From positions 2,518,500 through 2,582,499 of the forward strand of contig CM030943.1 of NCBI GenBank assembly GCA_018136815.1: 64,000 bases of DNA, read 5' to 3'. Numbering within the stretch: the stretch's first letter is position 1; each line of letters opens with the position of its first letter. This DNA comes from Isochrysis galbana (Eukaryota; Haptophyta; Isochrysidales; Isochrysidaceae). The position numbers and the translations under genes are program-made. This document shows, one piece after another, positions 1-7,722 of this stretch. The notes under the pieces were generated by a model. It searched no databases. It saw nothing but the letters and a program-made list of their open reading frames with translations, and was not told where the DNA came from.

Positions 1-261
1 TGTATATGGGGTTCTCCCATAACGTTAAGCTTGACTATGTGATAGTCGCCACTCCGGCGTAAATAGTATCTATGCTCCTTGTCCACTAGGGAAAAAAAAC
101 CTTTTAATATTCTTACCGCACTCGCGGCGAATGGAACCACTACCCACTACACGTAGCACGTAGCATACTCTCTACACCCCCATTCCCCGGCCCTTCTCCC
201 CCCGCCATCAGGCATCAGGCGGCTCCCCCCATACACTACTAGGGGGATTGGGGTGGAGGGC
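1..261. other. Intergenic, no gene seen
   Basis: I see no supported coding region here. It lies beyond the 3' end of the LINE remnant that follows and may contain its degraded tail. An A8 run is present near 90-97. Confidence 0.4.
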
Positions 262-689
262 TTAGATATGGTCCGGTGGCCCGCGCCACCCCCCGTCCGC
301 TATTCTTGATCTGGACCATTCGGCTATCTTCTCCCTTGACTTAAGAAATGGACCTATCGAGATGTAGTTACCTCTATGGCGAATCCAACGTTCCCCTTCC
401 GGCAAGTAAGCCGCGCATTCTTCTGTGGTGTATGTCTCTCCCGTGTCCGGGTTAATCGTATTATGCACAATAACCGTTTGTAAAGATTCCCACTTGGCCC
501 CATGCAAGTGATAAGTGATGTAGATGTAATGCAGGAGCTTTATTAAAACAGTTATACCATATCGGGAATCCTTGGGTCCCTTCCCGCGTGTTGGTTTCCC
601 TAAGGAATTTTATCCGTCTGAAATTAACGAGCGCTAGCTTCCAAAAGGCCGGTAACGTATTGTTCCCCCGAATGCTAGCCGAGAGGCTA
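262..689 (-). pseudogene. LINE ORF2 C-terminal remnant, interrupted by the LTR element
   Basis: The minus-strand frame at 507-262 contains the pattern W-E-S-L-x-T-x-x-V-H-N, then T-Y-T-T-E-E-C-A-A-Y-L. This parallels W-E-A-L-H-T-x-V-V-H-N and Y-S-K-N-E-C-S-A-Y-L in the longer LINE at 15129-16455. A second minus frame upstream (about 697-461) contains a F-W-K-L-A-L-V-N-F-R segment, typical of the region after a non-LTR reverse transcriptase. It is a frameshifted, non-functional remnant. Its upstream half is not on this contig. It matches the segment at 37686-38223, and the two become one reading direction if contig B is inverted. Family identity is inferred from similarity between copies within the window. 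Confidence 0.6.
685..689 (+). other. Target-site duplication GGCTA, 5' side of the chromovirus
   Basis: GGCTA directly precedes the LTR start TGTCG at 690. The same GGCTA, read on the minus strand at 38223-38219, directly follows the LTR end CGACA. Ty3/gypsy integrases usually make 5-bp duplications, so the two ends belong to one insertion event. Confidence 0.85.
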
Positions 690-1999
690 TGTCGCATTCA
701 TCCTAGATGATGCGATTTCCAGGCTCTTGTTTCCAGGTCCTTCGCCGTGCGGCCACACGGTGAAGCTCAGGTACATCTAGGTTGGTAGGGTTCGTCCCTA
801 GCGATCTAGAATTCGAGTTCTCGTTTCGTTCCTTCTAGCCTGTCTGTCAGGTCTAGATTCCAGGTTTCCTCCTTTCGGGTAATCTTGACCCAAAGGAGCC
901 AGGTCGCCTGTCACTCGCTGCGCGCTTGTCTCAGGCTCTCAGGTTACCTTGTGAAGGCTTGTTTAGCTTCTTGCAAGGCTTGTCGTTTCTTGTTGGGTTC
1001 CGGTTCTTTCTTGGGACCTGCTCACTTTCGTTGTCGTCCAGGCCTGTTCTTCGTAGGTTCTGCTTGGCCTGGTTAGGGTTTCGTTGCCTTCCCGCGTTCG
1101 GCGTTTGGCGTTGGCGTTCGGAAATTTCCTCTCACATTCCCTAGGTCCGCTACCCTTGGCTTGTAGGTCCTTGCTTCTTTCTTCTCGGTCAAGGTTTTGG
1201 CGAGCAAGTCGGTTGCTCTATCCGCTCGAGATTTGAGGTTTAATTTGCTATCTCCCCTTGGAGACCGGTGTAGGTTCGCTTCCTAGGTGAGGGAATCTTT
1301 CCCCTTGATGCAAGTTACATGCAAGCCCTTGGCCCCTTTGGTGTTTCTTCCCCTTGGTTGCTACTCAGAAGCGTCTAGAAGGTTCACGCTCAACGGCAAG
1401 ATTTATTCGGTCGTGAAGATATCTCGTCGCGATCTGTATCCAAAGTGATCGCCGTGGTCGCGCGACAGGACGCTCCCCTTCGGACTCTCCGCTACGTGGG
1501 AAGTTACAACGGAGACACGCTCCGGCCGTCGCTGCGGAGTCTCTCTCTCTCTCGCTCTCTCTCTCCGTCTCTCGCGACGTGGTTGAGTTATCGGTGATTT
1601 GGGGTCGCGGTTGCTTGATAATTTGCTTGGTTTGGGTGAATGATTCCGGTGTGTTCGTGGGTCGGTGTATCCTGTTGTTCTAAGCTCCGTTGTCCGTCGT
1701 TGTTCGCTGCGTCGCTGCACTCAAGCAGCCTAGGCTCCCTCCCTGAGGGAAGAGTTCTTTGTAGGTCTAACAATCTCTTAAAACCCAACACACTAGGGCC
1801 GCTAGGAGCGCCTCGCCGCCCCACAGCCCTTCGTTCGCCGTTCGTTCCCCGTCCAGACACCCAAATGGGGTTGCCCGACCCAGTCCAGAATTTCATTCAC
1901 CCGACTCCCGGTGGGGAGGAGGGCCAAAGCGCCGCGCTAGCCGCCGGTGCTGCTCGCGACGGAGTGGCTCAGAGCCCTCCGGCTCCGCTCGACTCGACA
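690..1999 (+). repeat. 5' LTR of Ty3/gypsy chromovirus (1310 bp)
   Basis: The repeat runs from TGTCGCATTC to CGACTCGACA, giving TG...CA ends inside a 5-bp inverted repeat TGTCG/CGACA. The reverse complement of 38224-39533 has the same length (1310 bp) and matched wherever I compared it, including several long shared reading frames. Identity breaks exactly at both ends, which fixes the boundaries. A CT-rich tract lies near 1540-1575. Near-identical LTRs imply a recent insertion. Promoter, R and polyadenylation positions cannot be read with confidence. Open frames inside the LTR are not treated as genes. Confidence 0.93.
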
Positions 2000-2124
2000 A
2001 GCACGAAATCGAAGCTTGCGTCCTCGGCCGCAGAGGAGGAACCCTCAGGGAACCTTCTCTGCCCGCTGCAGCTTTTGCTCCCGTGGGATGTCCGAGTGAT
2101 CCCACGGCTTCTGAGGCTACACCA
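2000..2124 (+). other. Chromovirus leader between 5' LTR and gag
   Basis: The bases after the LTR (AGCACGAAATCGAAGC...) do not begin with TGG, so no ordinary primer-binding site for a tRNA 3' CCA end is visible at the junction. Self-priming, as in Tf1-type chromoviruses, or an internal tRNA primer is possible but not shown. The gag frame is already open here (from 1747) but has no ATG before 2125. Confidence 0.5.
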
Positions 2125-4581
2125 ATGGCACCCATCACCCCGGCTGCTATCTCCACGACTGGCTCCGATCAGCTCGTGGCGGATGGCGAGGATTTGTCCG
2201 CTTCCTTCGGCACCCACCGGGTGCAATCACAGCGGGCCATGGTGGAGCATGACCCTCTCCCGCATGAGGCCAACTTCAGCGTCGCTGAGTTGGCCAATGA
2301 GGTGGAGGAGGGTCCCCTCCCTCTGATTCAGTTTGACCCCCCTCCTTACCTTCGAGATGATGAGTCTGAGGTCGGTGAAGGGGAGGGGATCAGCTTCCGA
2401 AGCCCCGCTTACCGGGACTATGCCCCGCCGTCATCAAAAGGGGTCTTTGATCAAGAGATCACCCCGATCGAGACGGCCGCGGCGCGTCAGGATGCGGAAA
2501 TGGCAAGGCTTCAAGCGCAGACCAACACCCTAAAAGGGGCTGTGGAGCGCCTACAGTCATCCCTTGCCGCGGCAGAGGCGAGGGAGGGGCTTCTCCGGGA
2601 TCAAGTTGAAGCAGGGTTCAAAGCCCTGACTCAGCTAGTCCAAGCCCGCCAAGAGCCCACTTCAAGTCCGTCCATGGATCGGACCGAGGCGGCTGCGGAT
2701 TCTGCTAGGCCGGCTCAGAAGGAACCATCCATGGACGAGCCTCCTGCCCTAGACCAAAAGGGCCACGCCTCTCCGGCTACTAGGGTTCCACGGTCGGCGT
2801 ACCCGACCTCCAAATCGGAATCCCGCCGCCAGGATCAGAGCCCTTACCGGGGCCCGACCCCGGTGGTGCCGTTCCGCCACCCTCGCGACCCCTGCCTTGC
2901 GGTGGGGATGGATGAGCGAGAGGCAGTTGTAAGCAAGTGGAAAAATCTCCTCGCCCTGCCCTCACGCGATCTGGCCGCCCTTTACCGCGACTCCGACGAG
3001 CATGAGCTCATCCACACCATTTTGAAGAGCAACCTCTCCCTGGCGGGCAACGTTTGGCATTGCCGAATTTTCATGGAGGAGGACCACTTGCTCAAATGGG
3101 TGCGTAGCCGCTTCTCAGCCGAGCAAACCCTTCACCATCAGGTCAGGATGGGCAAAGAGCTTTCGGAGCTCCGCTTCCCAAAGGCCCTCGCCTCCGATAA
3201 CGTTCAAACCGCGGCGACAGCCTGGAACGAATTTCGGCTAACTCTCATCAAGCCGTTGGAGCGGGCACTAGCGCTCGGCTGCGATCATCGCGAAATATTT
3301 ACCTCCCTCCTCGCGGCAGCCGGAGCCAATTCCAGCGGCAATTCTCGCATCTTCGCCTTCCTCCTCGATCTAGTGGAGGACCGCGCCCTCGCTCTCAATC
3401 CTGTCCTCGCTGCTGACGTCCTTCTTCGCAAATGCGACGGGACCTTCGCAAACGGGGCCGATGGTTTCGCGAAAGACTCGGCGTCGATGGAGTGGGACCG
3501 CATGAGGGAGCGCGAGGCCGGCGCTGATCTATGTGAGCTCAGCAAGAATTTGGTTCGCGCCTACATCCGCAAGCTTGGCGATTCCGCGGTTGACTCCACC
3601 AACGTGTGGGATCATCCAAACATGGCCCATGAGATCAACCAAAGGTTCGAAGAAATCATCCGGAACGATAAGGTTGATCCTCAGCGCGGCGTCGACAATG
3701 CGATTAAATTTGCGGAGGTGCTCGCGGAGACTCGTTTCCGCGTAGAGAACCACGAGCTAGGTCGGTCGGCGCTCTCGTGCGTCAACCTCTGCCAACGGTA
3801 CCTCAGCCCTTACGAGCAGGCTCGGGTGAAGCGTCATCAATCCCGGCCCTCGACGAAGCAAACCGTGGCTAGCGTACGCACTAAAGCCTCAGGCGAGGCA
3901 AAGAACGAGACTTCCTCGTCCCAGAAGACCGCTTCGACCACGGACATGGTTGCCGCCGTGCAGGCGGCCGTCCAAGCTACCGTGGCGGAAGCTCTTCGCG
4001 GACAGGGACATTCGCCTGCTTCGAAGCCTGATTATCGGGCTGCTGCACCGCCGGCAAGTTACCACTCCAACTCACCGTTGCCGGCTATACTAACCGATCC
4101 ACCCGGTCGAAAGGGAGGCTCGTCTCGGCCGCCCAGCCGTCGCTGCGATCCGCCGGCGAACGGCCAAGGGCTACCGCCTGACCTGGGCGTATCCCGGTGG
4201 ACGCCCGAGCTTTGGAATCGGGCCCGAGCCCGCTTCTGGGCCGTAGCAGGCTATGCCAAGCACCCAAGGGTCTCGGCGGCGCTAGCAAAGTGCCGACCGG
4301 CCGATAATTCAATGGAAACTCCACGGACGGACGATATCAATAGGGGAATCACCGAATGGACGAACGAAAACGGCTGTGCCTTCTGCGCTTTCCGACCTCA
4401 CGCTCCTCCTGGCACTCCAGCCAGCGAAGCCTGGAAATATGGCACGGGAGACGGTGCTCACAACCCCGTCATCTGTCAGCCATATATTCGCTTTCTGTGT
4501 GAGGCTGGCTGCGGAGAGTGTGGATCGGACGAGCACATTCATAAGCTTCTTCGCTCGATGGTCCGGGTTAAGCCTCAGTAG
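2125..4581 (+). CDS. gag: Gag polyprotein of the chromovirus
   Basis: This frame encodes about 818 residues from the first in-frame ATG (2125) to TAG at 4579-4581. The N-terminal part is acidic and Pro/Ser-rich. A coiled coil of about 55 residues follows (near 2450-2640), then a long helical region (about 2900-3800) in the position of a capsid domain, then a basic linker. The C-terminus is Cys-rich, with CAFC and later C-x3-C-x2-C-x4-H (about 4500-4545), rather than a classical CCHC knuckle. It would form the virus-like particle and bind element RNA. The equivalent in contig B (47576-48733, minus) has several indels, so this copy is the better gag. Assignment rests on position, architecture and linkage to pol. 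Confidence 0.8.
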   Translation: MAPITPAAISTTGSDQLVADGEDLSASFGTHRVQSQRAMVEHDPLPHEANFSVAELANEVEEGPLPLIQFDPPPYLRDDESEVGEGEGISFRSPAYRDYAPPSSKGVFDQEITPIETAAARQDAEMARLQAQTNTLKGAVERLQSSLAAAEAREGLLRDQVEAGFKALTQLVQARQEPTSSPSMDRTEAAADSARPAQKEPSMDEPPALDQKGHASPATRVPRSAYPTSKSESRRQDQSPYRGPTPVVPFRHPRDPCLAVGMDEREAVVSKWKNLLALPSRDLAALYRDSDEHELIHTILKSNLSLAGNVWHCRIFMEEDHLLKWVRSRFSAEQTLHHQVRMGKELSELRFPKALASDNVQTAATAWNEFRLTLIKPLERALALGCDHREIFTSLLAAAGANSSGNSRIFAFLLDLVEDRALALNPVLAADVLLRKCDGTFANGADGFAKDSASMEWDRMREREAGADLCELSKNLVRAYIRKLGDSAVDSTNVWDHPNMAHEINQRFEEIIRNDKVDPQRGVDNAIKFAEVLAETRFRVENHELGRSALSCVNLCQRYLSPYEQARVKRHQSRPSTKQTVASVRTKASGEAKNETSSSQKTASTTDMVAAVQAAVQATVAEALRGQGHSPASKPDYRAAAPPASYHSNSPLPAILTDPPGRKGGSSRPPSRRCDPPANGQGLPPDLGVSRWTPELWNRARARFWAVAGYAKHPRVSAALAKCRPADNSMETPRTDDINRGITEWTNENGCAFCAFRPHAPPGTPASEAWKYGTGDGAHNPVICQPYIRFLCEAGCGECGSDEHIHKLLRSMVRVKPQ

Positions 4582-4640
4582 GGGTCCGGCGGGGTCCCCG
4601 TCCTTCAAACCCTGGCGGAGAACATCGCGGGCGGTGGGCC
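4579..4640 (+). promoter_or_regulatory. Gag-Pol junction: single in-frame UAG, probable readthrough signal
   Basis: Gag ends CAG-TAG-GGG. The same frame is then open without another stop into pol. Both contig copies carry the TAG (47578-47576, minus). The next bases are G/C-rich with complementary blocks (GGGGTCC...GGGGTCCCC) that could fold just 3' of the stop. This resembles gammaretrovirus-type stop suppression and differs from frameshifting or a fused gag-pol. That readthrough occurs is inferred. Confidence 0.6.
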
Positions 4641-7600
4641 CGAACGCCACCACCACCATCCCGATCCGATCCCTACGCCGCTTGGGGAGAAGAGCTGTCA
4701 ACGCGGCGATTCTCCCCCTGTCTCTAGCTCTATTCAGTCCTCGACGGTGGGAGCCGCCTCGCCGGCTGAAGCCCCCGCCGAACGGCTATCTCGGAAGCCG
4801 GAGTCGACACTTGACCCGGGCTCCTGGAAACAGGTTTGCCCCGGAGATCGTCGCGACCCGACTCTCCGAAATTCGTGTACGTCTACAAGTTCTTCTATTA
4901 CTTCGCACGCTATTAGGATGTTAGGGGCTGATTCTCGCACGCTGCCCCTCTTGGAGTCTGTTTCTACGGATACTATGCTGTCATCGGTTCCTTCTAACTC
5001 TCCTAGGTCTTTCGACGCATCTTCATCCCTGGATTCACCCCCCGACGGCCCTGCCCAAGGGGGTGGGCTAGGTAGATTCGACGCGTCTTCGGTCTCTTCG
5101 TTTCGTAAACGAACAGTTTTGAAGCCCTCGAGGGCTGTCGACTCGGTATCATCTTCTGCTCTAGGTTCTATGGATAGGTCCGACGTGGCCGCTGCCGCGT
5201 ACGAAAACGTTGTTGCTGCTTTACCTGTTTCTGCTCTTTCCCGGCGGGACCCCTCTGGAGACCTCTCTCCCAAGGGCCATAGCCGGAGCCGCTCTGCGGA
5301 CGAATCGTCGTTGTCTACCGTAGGTTCTCGTGCTGTTGAGGCGGAGACTAGTGTCTCCTCTTCACCTCTCTCCCCGGTTCGTTATATTTCTCCGTCATCG
5401 TGTTCATTCTCTCGTCTCGAAGTTGCACCTGTTCTCGTTTCTGACCTGGTTCCCGACCCGGAAGGGTCGGCTTCCGGGGTCGATGAAGTTGAAGGTTCCA
5501 AGGGAGCTGCGGCTTTCCGCGCTCACGCCGTGGTCACTCCAGCCTCGGGAGACGCAGGGGCCGTCGATTACGATCCCACGTCGCGCACCACATGGACGCC
5601 GGCGTCTCCTCTTTCTCTCGGCTCTCCGGAGGATCCCCATTCCAGGGATCGCCCGCCGGGGCCAACCCCCTTCAGGTCTAGCCCACCGAAACTTGAGGGC
5701 GACGACCCCCTCCCCCTGAATTCTACTGCCGAGGCCATCCACCGGATCGCCGTGGTTGGTTGTTCCTCGGCCGCCAAGTCTACTGAAGCTGCCCGCGCCC
5801 CTACGCGCGAGCTTCAAATGTTAGCCGCCTCCCGTGCCCGGGCTAGCGGTTCCTCCGTCATCTTGCCCCGCCATCTCGCCGAAGCTGCTCTAGCCTTGCG
5901 GCGGCCGGACGCGAGCACTCATGCATCGCCCTCTGCCGTGTTGCCGACGCATTTTGACGAGCTTTGCGCTGAGTTGGCAGCGATCCACGACGCCGTGACG
6001 TTCGACGCGGCCGAGGGGATTCCTCCACCCCGCGTTCTAGTCGTCGGTGAAGCTAGCGGGGTCGTGTCTTCGATGTTCCTACTTGCCGGAGCGCACGTCG
6101 CGACGTGCGATCTACGACCGTCGGAGATCGACTACATTCCCCACTTCTGCGGAGATGCTCTTCACATTCAAAATCTCGGTTGGGACCTCGTGGTCGCGCA
6201 TCCGCCGTGCACGTATTTGTCGGCGGTGAGTTGCCAGTGGCTCGATCGGGAACCGGGACGTCGCCAGGCTCTCGAATCCGCCGCTAGAGTCTTCCTCGCC
6301 ATGGCAAGCGCCGACGCGCCTTTCGTTGCCGTCGAAAATCCTCGAATGCACGCGGAAGCCTCTGCCTTAGTCGGGGGGTTGCGACCGCGGCAGTTTGTGC
6401 AGCCGTGGCAGCACGGCACGGGCCATCAAAAGGCAACTGGCCTGTACCTGACGGCTTCACTCCCGCCCCTGCAGCCTTCGAAGATTGTCGAGGGACGTCT
6501 ATCCGCGATGGCGGATCTATCGCCGTCGCCTCACCGTGGCGCCCTTCGCAGCCGCACCTATGTGGGCATTGCCGGTGCAATGGCGGCCCAGTGGATGCCG
6601 ATCTTGCGCCGTTATGCGCGCAAAGCCAAGGCGTCGCGTTCGCTCAACTTCACGGTGGACTGGGCAATTTCCCAAGCAGCTGCCAGCTTGAGAGAACGCC
6701 CCTCGCTTTGTTCGACCGGCTTCGAACTAGCTGAGCCGAGGACGGCTCTAGCTCGCTTCATGGAGGGGAGAGGCGAAGCAGCTTCTAGCCCTCACCTCAC
6801 GCCTCCCAGCGGTTCGCCAGTGTCTGATTCGGTTGTCGTGATCTCAGACGCGGGCCCCGTTGCCGATGCGTCTCGCCTGCTTCATCGGAAGGACTCGGAA
6901 ACCAACGCATCGCAAGACGGGACCGTGGCGGAAGTGGACTGCTTCACGCCGTGGGAGTGGCCCATGAAGGACCGCTCTACAACGCCAGGCCCTCCAAACA
7001 CGGTGAAGAAGCGCCGCAGCAAGTGGCAGGTCTTCGACCGTGATGTAATTTCGGGGGTCCATCGGTGGCGGGATGTCACGCCTTCCATCGCCCAAGAAAT
7101 CGCTGAGCAAGCGGCAGCTGCGGAGCCGTCGGAACCTTCCATCTTGTCTCGACTGGGCTCTCAAGGCATCAATGCACTATCTCCGAGCGCCTCCTTCACG
7201 GCTGGCGACGAAGGAGTGGCCGAACCGACCGGTTCGGTCGTAGCCGAAAGGCCACTTGAAAACGGGGATGTTGGGCTGGACTCGGGAGAAGATGATACGC
7301 CCGAGACTCCAGAACACCGGAGCATGCAGGCCCTCGAGACCAAGCCCTCCGACGCCGCCGACGGAGAAGGTACTCCACAGGCATTGTGTGGCGATGGGGC
7401 TGCCGCTAGGGGCCTCAGTGCGGCTGGTTTTTCCGAGTTGTCGAAGCTTCCGAAGACAGACTTGCAGAAGTCCCTGGAGAAGGAATGGTCACGCCAAATG
7501 GATCAACCTCGGCATCCGACGGACCGTCGAGGGCTAGGCTATGATGGCGTGCCTAACCCCTCTAGTTCGGCAGAGGCATCCCCATACTCTTCAATACCAT

Positions 7601-7722
7601 TCGTGCCGCAGACGGTAGCCGCGCTATCGAGCGAGTGCCCCACGTCGATGAATCTTCTCCGTCCAGGCCAGCCTCCAATCCAACCACCCCGTCACCCGGA
7701 GCCGGAACCTCGCTTCCAGTAG
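4582..7722 (+). CDS. Pol N-terminal part: linker plus phage-type DNA cytosine methyltransferase domain
   Basis: The frame follows the gag stop directly and has no obvious ATG of its own. A long Ser/Pro-rich linker (about 4582-5950) precedes a compact domain at about 6034-6600. Its motifs, in order, are VLVVGEASGVVS (SAM-binding motif I position) with CDLRPSE; DLVVAHPPCTYLS (motif IV, catalytic Cys codon 6208-6210); AVENP (motif VI position); QFVQPW...GH..KATGLYL; and a closing LRSRTYVGIAGAM...QW. This set and order is the signature of phage-type DNA cytosine methyltransferases. After about 6800 the protein is again low-complexity. A missing C near 7630, compared with contig B, shifts the frame, so the last ~30 codons are spurious and the true protein continues into protease/RT. 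It probably methylates DNA, but specificity and activity are unknown. Confidence 0.85.
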   Translation, partial: GSGGVPVLQTLAENIAGGGPERHHHHPDPIPTPLGEKSCQRGDSPPVSSSIQSSTVGAASPAEAPAERLSRKPESTLDPGSWKQVCPGDRRDPTLRNSCTSTSSSITSHAIRMLGADSRTLPLLESVSTDTMLSSVPSNSPRSFDASSSLDSPPDGPAQGGGLGRFDASSVSSFRKRTVLKPSRAVDSVSSSALGSMDRSDVAAAAYENVVAALPVSALSRRDPSGDLSPKGHSRSRSADESSLSTVGSRAVEAETSVSSSPLSPVRYISPSSCSFSRLEVAPVLVSDLVPDPEGSASGVDEVEGSKGAAAFRAHAVVTPASGDAGAVDYDPTSRTTWTPASPLSLGSPEDPHSRDRPPGPTPFRSSPPKLEGDDPLPLNSTAEAIHRIAVVGCSSAAKSTEAARAPTRELQMLAASRARASGSSVILPRHLAEAALALRRPDASTHASPSAVLPTHFDELCAELAAIHDAVTFDAAEGIPPPRVLVVGEASGVVSSMFLLAGAHVATCDLRPSEIDYIPHFCGDALHIQNLGWDLVVAHPPCTYLSAVSCQWLDREPGRRQALESAARVFLAMASADAPFVAVENPRMHAEASALVGGLRPRQFVQPWQHGTGHQKATGLYLTASLPPLQPSKIVEGRLSAMADLSPSPHRGALRSRTYVGIAGAMAAQWMPILRRYARKAKASRSLNFTVDWAISQAAASLRERPSLCSTGFELAEPRTALARFMEGRGEAASSPHLTPPSGSPVSDSVVVISDAGPVADASRLLHRKDSETNASQDGTVAEVDCFTPWEWPMKDRSTTPGPPNTVKKRRSKWQVFDRDVISGVHRWRDVTPSIAQEIAEQAAAAEPSEPSILSRLGSQGINALSPSASFTAGDEGVAEPTGSVVAERPLENGDVGLDSGEDDTPETPEHRSMQALETKPSDAADGEGTPQALCGDGAAARGLSAAGFSELSKLPKTDLQKSLEKEWSRQMDQPRHPTDRRGLGYDGVPNPSSSAEASPYSSIPFVPQTVAALSSECPTSMNLLRPGQPPIQPPRHPEPEPRFQ

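Noticed and set aside
1640-2326. A 228-residue frame across the LTR/leader, and mirror frames at 38167-38820
   Set aside because: Lies mostly in the LTR, overlaps the gag frame, and has no recognisable domain.
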